Program-made: the position numbers and the translations under genes | The notes under the pieces: model-generated | Told to the model about the DNA's origin: nothing | The model's input: only the letters and a program-made list of their open reading frames with translations | Databases searched by the model: none | In this document: piece by piece, positions 26,881 to 34,807 of the stretch | Layout: the number at the start of each line of letters is the position of its first letter | How positions within the stretch are numbered: position 1 is the stretch's first letter | Assembly: GCA_030145015.1 (NCBI GenBank) | Contig: JAQYWI010000032.1 | Location: 1-39,916, forward strand | DNA length: 39,916 nucleotides | Source: Desulfobacterales bacterium | Lineage (GTDB): Bacteria > Desulfobacterota > Desulfobacteria > Desulfobacterales > JAHEIW01 | Direction: 5' to 3'

Positions 26881-26926
26881 GGCAACGCAGCCAGCGGACA
26901 CTAGATGGGGTTTTGAAACCACTTCT
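26881..26926. repeat. Half copy of the palindromic element at 35398-35540
   Basis: A 24-bp stretch at 26896-26919 (GGACACTAGATGGGGTTT and following) is identical to 35511-35534. The flanks GGCAACGCAGCCAGC here and TGCAACGCGGCCATG there are also related. The other half of the element is not present. The rest of the 321-bp gap up to 27101 holds nothing recognisable. Confidence 0.65.
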
Positions 26927-27101
26927 AATCAAAAACACGCCATTCTTTTCATCGGTCCGCTATGAATACCGAACTTCGCTTAAATCGCCATTGCCGGACC
27001 GTCGACTGAAGGGTCGTACCCCGAGCATATTGCTTTTCCTAAAATTTGCCGGCAAAGAACTGATCAATCCGGTAACCCAACAAACGCGATAAACTTAAAT
27101 T

Positions 27102-28352
27102 ATGAAAACATTTATCAGTTTTGACGAAGCGCTCGATCTGACACGGGCTAACGTTGCTCCCGGCGAAGCCGAAATCCTGCCGCTTGATCAACTCACCGGT
27201 AAAATTTTGGCCGAAGATATTGTTGCCAAAGTTGACAGCCCATCTGTTTCCACCTCCCGCAAAGATGGGTATGCGGTCCTTTCGTCGGATCTTGCCGGGG
27301 CAACCGGCGAAAATCCCGTTAAGCTGGTGCTGGTGGGTCATCTTTCGGCCGGCGACATGTCGGATTCTCATATTTCCGGTGGACAGGCGGTTCGGGTCAC
27401 CACCGGTGCTCCATTACCAAAGGGTGCGGACGCCGTCCTATCCGAAGAATTCTGCGAGCAGTCGCAAGATACGCTTCTGGCTCACAATACCGCCGCAGAA
27501 GGCCGCAACATCCTCGAACGCGGAACCGATATTCGGCAGCACGAAACCGTTGCCGCAAAAGGAGAAAAATTGTCGCCGGCGCTTATCGGCCTGTTGGCTT
27601 CGGCCGGTCTCGATAGCGCCCCGGTCCATAAGGCTCCCAAAGTTGCCGTTATTGCCAGCGGTGATGAGGTTGTCGCTCCCGGCAAACCATTGCCGGACGG
27701 GAAGCTCTATGCCAGCAACATGATCGAAATTTGTTCCTGGCTTTCCTTTTACGGCCTTTCGTATTTTGCAGTGCTTGTCGGCGACAGTAAGCAGGAAATT
27801 CAATACGCCATCACGTCCCGGCTTTCAGAGGCAGATGCATTTATCACCAGCGGCGGTGCCTGGGGCAGTGAACACGATCTGATTTTAGATGTGGTCGAAG
27901 ATCTGAACTGGCAGGGTGTTTATCGCCGGGTAAGAATGGGACCCGGAAAACCGGTCGGATTTGGGCTTTTAGAAAAAAAGCCGTTTTTTATTTTACCCGG
28001 CGGACCGCCATCCAATGAAATGGCTTTTTTGCAGTTGGCGCTCCCGGCGCTAATGAAGATGAAAGGGGAAACCTCGTTTTCGTTTCCGATGGTCCCGGCA
28101 CAACTATCGGAAACCGTTGCCGGACATAAAGACTGGACTCAATTTATTCATGCCCGCCTTGAAAAAGGCAAAAATCAGCTCATCGTTAAGCCTGCCAAAC
28201 TCAAAAGCAGGCTCATATCCATGGCCCGCAAGGAGGCCTTGATCATAATTCCCGAAGGCTGGGAAGAATGGAACGCCGGGGAAACGATTGAAATCCAGCT
28301 GTTAAATCCGGAATTTCCCCGATTAAACTTCGATATCAACCCGTCCGAATAA
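27102..28352 (+). CDS. moeA: Molybdopterin molybdenumtransferase, MoeA-like
   Basis: MoeA inserts molybdate (or tungstate) into adenylated molybdopterin. The 416-residue protein has ADIV-type N-terminus with VSTSRKDGYAV, AVRVTTGAPLPKGADAV, IASGDEVVAPGKPLPDGK, FITSGGAWGSEHDLIL and a FILPGGPPSNEM segment. The canonical SAMDGYA is SRKDGYA, and the usual TSGGVSMGDYD is TSGGAWGSEHD. This marks a divergent MoeA subgroup, which may serve a particular metal or enzyme. The C-terminal MoeA_C domain is present. It precedes the MFS gene by 20 nt. Confidence 0.85.
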   Translation: MKTFISFDEALDLTRANVAPGEAEILPLDQLTGKILAEDIVAKVDSPSVSTSRKDGYAVLSSDLAGATGENPVKLVLVGHLSAGDMSDSHISGGQAVRVTTGAPLPKGADAVLSEEFCEQSQDTLLAHNTAAEGRNILERGTDIRQHETVAAKGEKLSPALIGLLASAGLDSAPVHKAPKVAVIASGDEVVAPGKPLPDGKLYASNMIEICSWLSFYGLSYFAVLVGDSKQEIQYAITSRLSEADAFITSGGAWGSEHDLILDVVEDLNWQGVYRRVRMGPGKPVGFGLLEKKPFFILPGGPPSNEMAFLQLALPALMKMKGETSFSFPMVPAQLSETVAGHKDWTQFIHARLEKGKNQLIVKPAKLKSRLISMARKEALIIIPEGWEEWNAGETIEIQLLNPEFPRLNFDINPSE

Positions 28353-28372
28353 CGCAATCGAGGGCAGATCAG

Positions 28373-29581
28373 GTGAAAAATACAAATGCGCTTAACACTC
28401 GCGGTTCCAGTGGCTTTCTGATCATCTCCGCCTGTCTGCTACTGTTACTGTCGTTCGGATTTCGTTCGGGTTTCGGTTTGTTTGTAAAGCCCATTACGGA
28501 AGCAAACAATTGGGGACGCGAAGTCATTTCGATTGCTCTGGCCATTCAGAATCTTTGCTGGGGAATCGTTGCGGTTTTCGCCGGGGGATTGGCCGATCGT
28601 TTTGGCAACCTGAAGGTGGTGGTTGCCGGAACCGCTATTTACGCCCTCGGCATGGCGTTAATGTCCAATGTCGATAGTCCCTGGTTGCTGAATACTTCGG
28701 CCGGATTTTTGGTCGGTGCCGGAGTTGCGGGCACATCATTCGGAATCGTGCTGCCGGCCATGGCCCGCGCCGTTGGCGAAGACCGCCAACAGTGGGCGCT
28801 GGGGTTGGGCACAGCGGCCGGCTCACTTGGCCAGTTTGCGGTCGTGCCGTTGGCGCAATTTTTAATTGAGGTTTACGGTTGGGTTACCGCGCTCCATATC
28901 CTGGCGGCCTCGGCTTTGGCAATGATTTTGCTCGCCATCCCCCTGGCGCCATACTCCGGCAGACAGCAAGCAAAGCAGCAAGACAGAGGGCAAACCGTAC
29001 CAGCGGCACTTAAAGAAGCCCTGGGGCATCGTTCATTCCGGCTGCTGGTGACGGGATTTTTCGTTTGCGGGTTTCATGTTGCTTTTATTACTGCCCATAT
29101 GCCGGCCTTTCTGACTGATAAAGGTTTCGATCCAAAAGTCGGTGCCTGGAGCATTGCGGTCATTGGATTATGTAATGTTTTCGGAGCCTATTTATCGGGC
29201 ATTTTGTCTGGCAGGTTTCCCAAACGATACTTGCTGGTGTTCATCTATTTAGGTCGTGCCGTCACGATTACTTCGTTTTTATTATTCCCGTTTAGCCTCG
29301 TAACGGTGCTGGTGTTTAGTGCGGTGATGGGCTTTTTGTGGCTGGCAACCGTGCCGGCGACCTCAGGCCTGGTTGCCGTGATGTTTGGTACCCGTTACAT
29401 GGCCATGCTTTACGGTATTGTATTTCTGGGGCACCAGATCGGCAGCTTTCTCGGCGTTTGGCTCGGTGGCTGGCTGTACGACCAAAGGGGCAGTTACGAT
29501 ATCGTCTGGTGGCTGGGAGTGGCCTTTGGCATCATGGCCGCCATCGTTCATTGGCCCATTCGCGAGCGGCGAGCGACGTAA
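28373..29581 (+). CDS. MFS transporter (monocarboxylate/OFA-like)
   Basis: The 402-residue inner-membrane protein has about 12 hydrophobic segments, with GFRSGFGLFVKPITEANNWG at the start and the MFS loop FAGGLADRFGNLKVV after helix 2. That pattern is seen in the oxalate-formate antiporter and monocarboxylate group. GTG at 28373 is the only good start, since the nearby ATG is out of frame. It lies between moeA and an AlkA-type gene, all in one direction; the substrate is unknown. Confidence 0.85.
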   Translation: MKNTNALNTRGSSGFLIISACLLLLLSFGFRSGFGLFVKPITEANNWGREVISIALAIQNLCWGIVAVFAGGLADRFGNLKVVVAGTAIYALGMALMSNVDSPWLLNTSAGFLVGAGVAGTSFGIVLPAMARAVGEDRQQWALGLGTAAGSLGQFAVVPLAQFLIEVYGWVTALHILAASALAMILLAIPLAPYSGRQQAKQQDRGQTVPAALKEALGHRSFRLLVTGFFVCGFHVAFITAHMPAFLTDKGFDPKVGAWSIAVIGLCNVFGAYLSGILSGRFPKRYLLVFIYLGRAVTITSFLLFPFSLVTVLVFSAVMGFLWLATVPATSGLVAVMFGTRYMAMLYGIVFLGHQIGSFLGVWLGGWLYDQRGSYDIVWWLGVAFGIMAAIVHWPIRERRAT

Positions 29582-29613
29582 CTTGCCGGGCATTTAGTTC
29601 TAAACAGGATTCG

Positions 29614-30279
29614 ATGGTAAAAAAGAAAGCGGATATCATTTCCGACCCGGAATTTGTGCCGGCGTCCCTGACCGAGGAGACATTTGGGCAGGGTTTGCAT
29701 TTTTTGTCCGAGCGCGATCCAGACCTGGCACAAATACTGACAAAATTCGGTCCCCCACCGATGTGGGCGCGTGAGCCCGGGTTTCCAGCGCTTATACACA
29801 TTATTTTAGAGCAACAGGTATCCCTGGCATCCGCCCGAGCTGCTTATGATCGTCTGCGCGAAGCAGCTTCACCGCTGACCCCGGTTCGGTTCCTCGAATT
29901 GGATGATGCGACGCTCAAGGCTATCGGTTTTAGTCGTCAAAAAACCGCCTACGGCCGCAGCCTGGCAAAAGCGCTTGTCGACGGGCATCTCGACCTGGTT
30001 AGGCTGGCGATGATGCCCGACACGAAGGTGCGCGCCGAGCTTATCAAGATCAAAGGTATCGGCCCCTGGACAGCGGATATTTATCTTTTAACGGCGCTTC
30101 GTCGGCCGGATATCATGCCGAGTGCAGACCTGGCCCTGCTGACGGCAGTCCAAAAAGTTAAGCGGCTGGCATCGCGCCCCACACCAGACGAGCTGAACAC
30201 CCTCAGCCAGAACTGGAAACCCTGGAGAGCCGTCGCCGCCCGACTATTGTGGCATTATTATCTGCTACAGGATAATTGA
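29614..30279 (+). CDS. DNA-3-methyladenine glycosylase II family protein (HhH-GPD)
   Basis: The 221-residue protein removes damaged bases such as 3-methyladenine. It has EQQVSLASARAAYDRL, the helix-hairpin-helix motif IKIKGIGPWTADIYLL and the catalytic Asp in MPSADLALL. ATG 29614 with AGGAT upstream is chosen; the longer in-frame extension to 29338 overlaps the MFS gene and is discarded. The N-terminal AlkA domain is short, in line with archaeal-like or AlkA-mini forms. It follows the MFS gene by 32 nt. Confidence 0.88.
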   Translation: MVKKKADIISDPEFVPASLTEETFGQGLHFLSERDPDLAQILTKFGPPPMWAREPGFPALIHIILEQQVSLASARAAYDRLREAASPLTPVRFLELDDATLKAIGFSRQKTAYGRSLAKALVDGHLDLVRLAMMPDTKVRAELIKIKGIGPWTADIYLLTALRRPDIMPSADLALLTAVQKVKRLASRPTPDELNTLSQNWKPWRAVAARLLWHYYLLQDN

Positions 30280-30286
30280 GGCATAA

Positions 30287-30769
30287 ATGAAAGAAAAAAA
30301 CGGTGAACATCCTCTTGGAGACGCCGGACAGCTGATCCTGTTCGGTGTGTTTATGGTCATCTGGATCCTGGATTCATTTGTGCTGCATCGACCCACTTTT
30401 TTGTCGAAATACATCCCGCTGGTTATCCGTTTGATCATCCTGGGTGTTGCCCTGAGCACCGCCTTTTATCTTTTCAAGTCGGGTCATGTGGTCGTCACCC
30501 CTGATCAACGCCCTACCGGGGTCGTATCATCCGGAGCCTTCCGATATGTGCGACACCCCTTATATTTGGGAAGTTTTCTTGTCTACCTTGGCTTGACCGT
30601 TTCAACGGCTTCGGTATTCTGCCTTGGTCTGCTGGTAGTCGCTTTCCTGTTCTACAATTATATCGCCGGATATGAAGAAAAATTGCTGGAAATAAAATTG
30701 GGACAGGCCTATACTGCGTATAAGGAAAACACGGGCAAGTGGATGCCGCGTTTCGGCAAGGGCAGGTAG
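30287..30769 (+). CDS. Isoprenylcysteine carboxyl methyltransferase-family membrane protein
   Basis: The 160-residue protein has four hydrophobic segments and the ICMT/PEMT motif GAFRYVRHPLYLGSFLVYLG, with the late GYEEKLLEIKLGQAYTAYKE that forms the SAM and substrate site. Bacterial members methylate unknown membrane lipids or proteins. It begins 7 nt after the glycosylase gene, so the two share a transcript. Confidence 0.82.
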   Translation: MKEKNGEHPLGDAGQLILFGVFMVIWILDSFVLHRPTFLSKYIPLVIRLIILGVALSTAFYLFKSGHVVVTPDQRPTGVVSSGAFRYVRHPLYLGSFLVYLGLTVSTASVFCLGLLVVAFLFYNYIAGYEEKLLEIKLGQAYTAYKENTGKWMPRFGKGR

Positions 30770-30825
30770 CTAAACAAACAAAAATCTAAAAAAAATTCTT
30801 CCTGAAAGTCTAGCAGAAAAAGTCA

Positions 30826-31596
30826 ATGAAGGCTTCAAAAGCAATGATTCTGAACGACAGACTATTCAACTTATTTAGAGATAAAGCCGCCAAAACCCGT
30901 GTGGATTTGCTGTGTCTGGGTCTGGGTTACACCGCGGTTGTGACGACAGACGGCGGTATCGGAATTGCCTATACCTATTTTGCAGATAAAAAATCCTGCA
31001 TGGTTTTAAATGAAGCCATCGATTACGAAGGCCGGCCGGCAATCGCGCTGCTGGAAAAAATAAAAGGTGAAAGCCCGCTTGAAAGAAGCATGGCCCTGGC
31101 CCTGGTTAACGCGCTTAACTATCAACATGCGCTGCAGTTGCCTGAAGATGAAAATAACGAAATCATGTTCGAACAGTTTAAAATCACAAGGGGAACAAAA
31201 GTCGCGATGGTTGGCTACTTTAGTCCACTGATCAAGCGTTTTGAACAAAGAGATGCTGTTCTTGATATACTGGATCAATCTCGTGGACTTGGCCGCATGG
31301 AGGATTTTTATAAAAAACTGAGAAACTGGGCAGATGTGCTCTTTCTGACGTCGACCTCTATTTTGAATAATAGCACTGAAGAAATACTCGCAAACGTTCA
31401 TGCTAAGGCAAAAATCTTAATGCTGGGTCCCAGTACACCGATGGTTGCAAAGGCCTTCGAACACCTGCCCGTTCATATGCTTGCCGGTACGGTTCCGATT
31501 GAAAAAGATAATATACTGAAAGCCATCCGGCATGGGATGGGCACCCCGGTGCTCCATAGATTCAGCCGCAAGTCATATTTAGAATTAAATACCTAA
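30826..31596 (+). CDS. DUF4213/DUF364 (Rossmann-like) protein
   Basis: The 256-residue protein fits the two-domain DUF4213-DUF364 pattern: an N-terminal enolase-N-like domain (about 15-115) and a C-terminal Rossmann-like domain with KVAMVGYFSP, DVLFLTSTSILNNSTEE, ILMLGPSTPM and MLAGTVPIEKDNILKAIRHG. These proteins are linked to heavy-metal or cofactor chemistry in anaerobes, but their reaction is not known. It follows the ICMT-like gene by 56 nt and precedes the CCG oxidoreductase gene by 45 nt, in the same direction as the Mo-cofactor genes. Confidence 0.78.
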   Translation: MKASKAMILNDRLFNLFRDKAAKTRVDLLCLGLGYTAVVTTDGGIGIAYTYFADKKSCMVLNEAIDYEGRPAIALLEKIKGESPLERSMALALVNALNYQHALQLPEDENNEIMFEQFKITRGTKVAMVGYFSPLIKRFEQRDAVLDILDQSRGLGRMEDFYKKLRNWADVLFLTSTSILNNSTEEILANVHAKAKILMLGPSTPMVAKAFEHLPVHMLAGTVPIEKDNILKAIRHGMGTPVLHRFSRKSYLELNT

Positions 31597-31641
31597 CGCA
31601 ATGACAAGTGACAATAACGGGTAGACAGCAGGATTTGCACC

Positions 31642-33027
31642 ATGGAAAAAATAGAACCTGAATACACAGCCAGGATGGTTGTAGACGCCTGTTCGGATTG
31701 CGACGTTTGTCGATTCCTTATGGATTCAGATTGCCTGATGTTTCCGGAGTTGTACAGGCTATACGATCAGGCGATGCAAACCGGCAAAAAGATTACGTCT
31801 AATGAGCTCCGACAGCTGGTCGATCGGTGCAATTTCTGTGCGCTTTGCCCATGTCCCAACATCCGTGCTGACATTATCAAGGCCAAAACCGAATTCATGG
31901 CTCGAGACGGATTGAAGTTCCGTGTGCGAACCTTAGAAGATGTTGAGCGCATCGGCAAGCTGTGTGGCGTATATCCGCAACTGACCAACATCCTTTTTCA
32001 AAATAAGCTGACAGGTCAACTCCTCAAATCGGCCGCGGGAATTCACCAAGAGCGCCGGATCCCAATATTTCCCGAAGAGAATTTCCCGCGATGGGCTCAA
32101 AAGCATAACTTGAATACCCAGCCAAATAAGCAGCCGAATCGTAAAATAGCCTACTTTGCGGGTTGCACGGCAAACTATCTTTTTCCGAATGTGCCTAAGA
32201 CCGTGGTTCAAGTTTTAAATCACAATGGATTCGAGGTCTACTATCCGGAACAAAAATGCTGCGGCATGCCAAGCTTACTGGAGGGCGATCAGAAATTGAC
32301 AATGAAGTTTGCTCGCTTCAATCTGGAGCACCTGGCCGAAGCCGTAGACAACGGATATGACATTGTCTGCTCCTGTCCCACCTGCGGATTCATGCTGAGA
32401 CGAATTTTGCTCGAAGGCGCCTACTATTCAAAGGAATATCAGAATTCAGTCGGGGCCGATAAAGATTATCTCAAAATCCCGACTGGAAAGCCAACCGGTA
32501 ATCCGAAAGATCGGCAGTTTGAACTGATCAAGAAAAACATGTATGCAAAGATTCTCAAAGACCAGGGGTATTTCTCAACGATCGCCCCTCTCATACGCAT
32601 TAAAGTGGCTGAACACACATTTGACCTGGGAGAATACCTGATGGGTCTTCAGCGAGCAGGGCAGCTTAAAACCAACTTCAGTGAAGTATCCGGACGTATG
32701 GTTTACTATCCCCCATGCCACCTCAGAGAGCAAAACATCGACCGGCCTTATCAGGACCTGTTGAATTTATTACCGGGCGTTAACCTGGATCCGGTGAACG
32801 GCAATTTGTATTGCTGCGGTATGGCTGGAATTATGGGCTTCAAAAGGGATTTTCACGAAACCTCCGTTCGACTGGGAAACAGGTTAATGGCCAAAATTAA
32901 GGAGTTGAAACCTGAAAAACTGGTTACCGATTGCCTGAGCTGCCGTCTGCAGTTTAACCAACTCTTGCCCTACAACGTCTTCCATCCGATTGAGATTCTA
33001 AACGAAGCATATTCAAACATTCATTAA
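31642..33027 (+). CDS. CCG-domain Fe-S oxidoreductase (GlpC/HdrD-like)
   Basis: The 461-residue protein has two N-terminal cysteine clusters: CSDCDVCRFLMDSDC (CX2CX2CX7C) and CNFCALCPCP (CX2CX2CXCP), which likely bind [4Fe-4S] clusters though the spacing is not classic. Two CCG domains follow (YFAGCTANY...QKCCGMPS and VYYPPCH...LYCCGMAG), plus CSCPTCG and DCLSCRLQF. CCG proteins of the GlpC/HdrD family pass electrons to quinones or disulfides. No signal or membrane segment is seen. The partner dehydrogenase is not in the window. Confidence 0.82.
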   Translation: MEKIEPEYTARMVVDACSDCDVCRFLMDSDCLMFPELYRLYDQAMQTGKKITSNELRQLVDRCNFCALCPCPNIRADIIKAKTEFMARDGLKFRVRTLEDVERIGKLCGVYPQLTNILFQNKLTGQLLKSAAGIHQERRIPIFPEENFPRWAQKHNLNTQPNKQPNRKIAYFAGCTANYLFPNVPKTVVQVLNHNGFEVYYPEQKCCGMPSLLEGDQKLTMKFARFNLEHLAEAVDNGYDIVCSCPTCGFMLRRILLEGAYYSKEYQNSVGADKDYLKIPTGKPTGNPKDRQFELIKKNMYAKILKDQGYFSTIAPLIRIKVAEHTFDLGEYLMGLQRAGQLKTNFSEVSGRMVYYPPCHLREQNIDRPYQDLLNLLPGVNLDPVNGNLYCCGMAGIMGFKRDFHETSVRLGNRLMAKIKELKPEKLVTDCLSCRLQFNQLLPYNVFHPIEILNEAYSNIH

Positions 33028-33049
33028 AAGCAAAGACAACTTCAAATTA

Positions 33050-33076
33050 CCACATTGTGGCATTTTTTTCTTGACC
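33050..33076 (+). promoter_or_regulatory. Candidate operator and -35-like box of the second two-CW regulator
   Basis: CCACATTGTGG at 33050-33060 is an 11-bp palindrome. ACATTGTGGC at 33052-33061 is the reverse complement of GCCACAATGT upstream of the paralogue (22397-22406). TTGACC follows at 33071-33076. Confidence 0.4.
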
Positions 33077-33125
33077 CCCCAATAAGAGAATGTTAGGTAG
33101 AGGGTAATGCAATTTATAAATCGCC

Positions 33126-33500
33126 ATGGATAAAAACGAATTTAAATTTTTGCGCAACAAGCTGAAAAAAACGCAAAAACAGATGGCCGAACTGCTCGGC
33201 ACATCGCTAAAAGCCATCCACAGTTACGAACAGGGGTGGCGAACGGTGCCAACCCATGTGGAGCGTCAGATATTTTTCCTCGTGTCAAGGCACGAAAGAA
33301 GGGGCAAACGCATAAAACCATGCTGGACGATACGAAAATGTTCAGTGGAACAAAGACGCAACTGCCCGGCCTGGGAGTTTTCATCCGGAGATCTTTGCTG
33401 GTTTATTAACGGAACCAACTGCGACGGAACCGTTCAGAAAGATTGGAAAGAAAAGATGAAGATATGTCGAAGCTGTGAGGTCTTTAACGCGATACTATGA
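33126..33500 (+). CDS. XRE-type HTH regulator with two-CW cysteine domain, second copy
   Basis: The 124-residue paralogue of the regulator at 22462 keeps the HTH (LKKTQKQMAELLGTSLKA) and all seven cysteines at identical positions (66, 72, 80, 91, 99, 114, 117). It differs most in the linker (51-65). It lies 99 bp after the CCG oxidoreductase and 67 bp before cysE, on the same strand. The start ATG at 33126 lacks a strong ribosome site. The link with the cysteine-precursor gene mirrors the link of the other copy with metY and supports a role in sulfur control, which is inferred. Confidence 0.8.
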   Translation: MDKNEFKFLRNKLKKTQKQMAELLGTSLKAIHSYEQGWRTVPTHVERQIFFLVSRHERRGKRIKPCWTIRKCSVEQRRNCPAWEFSSGDLCWFINGTNCDGTVQKDWKEKMKICRSCEVFNAIL

Positions 33501-33520
33501 TTTTAATATCCTCTCCCCAT

Positions 33521-33552
33521 GGTCCTCCCCGTTGGGGGAGGGCCTTTTTTTT
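33521..33552 (+). terminator. Intrinsic terminator or attenuator before cysE
   Basis: CCTCCCC (33524-33530), GTT(G) loop and GGGGAGG (33535-33541), extended by GG/CC pairs, are followed by eight T. The T-run ends at the cysE ribosome site (GGAGG, 33553-33557), so the hairpin could control read-through into cysE. Confidence 0.75.
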
Positions 33553-33567
33553 GGAGGTTTTTAAGAT

Positions 33568-34575
33568 ATGAAATCAAATAAATTCTCAGATATGCCACCT
33601 GATTTTTCTGAAATCCTACCATCAGTGGCGCAAAGAATGTTAGCTTCCTGCAATACGGAAAAATGCTTCCAGCACCTGGACGCCACCCCGATTCCCTCAC
33701 GCGATTCAGTTGCCCATACCATTCATAAAGCCAGATGCATCCTGTTTCCCGGATATTTTACGCAAACTATTCTGGCACCTTCAAACCTGGAGTATTGCTT
33801 GAAGGAAGAGCTGACCGCGCTTTATAAAGATCTTTCAAAACAGATTATTTTCGCCACGCAGCATGATTGCATGCGTTGCGATCAGCCCTGCATTGAGTGT
33901 AAAGAGATCAGTCGCAGCAAAGCACTACAATTCATACAGGCTTTGCCCAGACTAAGAGAAGTGCTGGCTACAGATGTCCGGGCCGCCATGGAAGGAGACC
34001 CCGCTGCGAAAAGCTTTGATGAAGTTATATCGAGCTATCCCGGACTTTTTGCCATTACCGTACAACGAATTGCGCATGAATTACATCAATTAAAAGTGCC
34101 GCGGCTTCCAAGAATGATGACCGAATACGCCCATAGTTTTACCGGTATTGACATCCATCCCGGTGCCAGAATCGGAAAAAGCTTCTTCATCGATCACGGA
34201 ACCGGTGTGGTGGTCGGTGAGACCACTGAAATTGGAAATCAGGTCAGAATTTATCAGGGGGTAACTTTGGGGGCGCTATCGATGCCGAAGGAGGCCGTCG
34301 AAAATTTTCGCGATAAAAAGCGCCACCCGACCATCGAGGACGATGTGATCATTTATTCTAATACAACAATACTAGGCGGCGATACCGTTATCGGGGCACG
34401 CACCACCATCGGCGGCAACGTCTGGATTATAGAGAGCGTGCCACCCGATACCAAAGTGTATTTAAAAAAACCCGAGCTGATCTACGCGGGAAATGGGCAC
34501 AAGCGAACTGACAAAGAGCGCAGGAAAATGATCGCTCAATTAGACACCGATCGAATAACGGGGGCTGGATGCTGA
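33568..34575 (+). CDS. cysE: Serine O-acetyltransferase
   Basis: CysE acetylates serine to O-acetylserine, the precursor of cysteine. The 335-residue protein is of the long EpsC-like class: an N-terminal helical region with the added cysteines HDCMRCDQPCIEC (about 108-120), the active-site region ELHQLKVPRLPRMMTEYAHS and a left-handed beta-helix of hexapeptide repeats (GIDIHPGARIGKSFFIDHG, GVVVGETTEIGNQVRIYQG, GDTVIGARTTIGGNVWI). GGAGG precedes the start. The cysteine cluster in the N-terminal domain is unlike E. coli CysE and may bind metal or sense redox. No cysK is adjacent. Confidence 0.92.
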   Translation: MKSNKFSDMPPDFSEILPSVAQRMLASCNTEKCFQHLDATPIPSRDSVAHTIHKARCILFPGYFTQTILAPSNLEYCLKEELTALYKDLSKQIIFATQHDCMRCDQPCIECKEISRSKALQFIQALPRLREVLATDVRAAMEGDPAAKSFDEVISSYPGLFAITVQRIAHELHQLKVPRLPRMMTEYAHSFTGIDIHPGARIGKSFFIDHGTGVVVGETTEIGNQVRIYQGVTLGALSMPKEAVENFRDKKRHPTIEDDVIIYSNTTILGGDTVIGARTTIGGNVWIIESVPPDTKVYLKKPELIYAGNGHKRTDKERRKMIAQLDTDRITGAGC

Positions 34576-34583
34576 GTCAACGA

Positions 34584-34699
34584 CCACCCGCACAGCGGGT
34601 GGCTTGGATTTTACCGCCATGGGCGGTAAAAAACAGGGGCGCGAAGTGCCCCAATCGTTGAAAACAACGCGGTGAAACCGGGTGCGAAGCACCCGGTTT
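34584..34699. repeat. Array of five consecutive short hairpins
   Basis: Five perfect or near-perfect stems occur in 116 bp: CCACCCGC/GCGGGTGG (34584-34602), TTTTACCGCC/GGCGGTAAAA (34609-34631), GGGGCGC-GAA-GTGCCCC (34636-34652), CGTTG/CAACG (34656-34669) and AAACCGGGTGC-GAA-GCACCCGGTTT (34675-34699). Two stems end in GCGAAGC/GCGAAGT-type loops, known as very stable in single-stranded DNA. It lies between cysE and the TusA-DUF3343 gene. A structured RNA or a single-strand DNA element is possible; no transposase is adjacent. Confidence 0.65.
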
Positions 34700-34807
34700 G
34701 GAAAACCCAAAAAAACCGATATGTTCAATGCTCATCTGATTAATTTATTGACTCATGATCGATCTTGTGGAAATTATGGTCCCAAGGTAGCGAGGGTAAA
34801 AAACCAT

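Noticed and set aside
29338..29613. Longer AlkA-type ORF reading back into the MFS gene
   Set aside because: The extra 92 residues are an out-of-frame shadow of the MFS gene and do not resemble glycosylase sequence; ATG 29614 has a good ribosome site.
34584..34699. Retron or diversity-generating element
   Set aside because: No reverse transcriptase, template/variable repeat pair or target gene found in the window.
34682..34807. Longer TusA-DUF3343 starting inside the hairpin array
   Set aside because: The extra residues are low in similarity to TusA starts, and the ATG at 34808 has GAGGG upstream.
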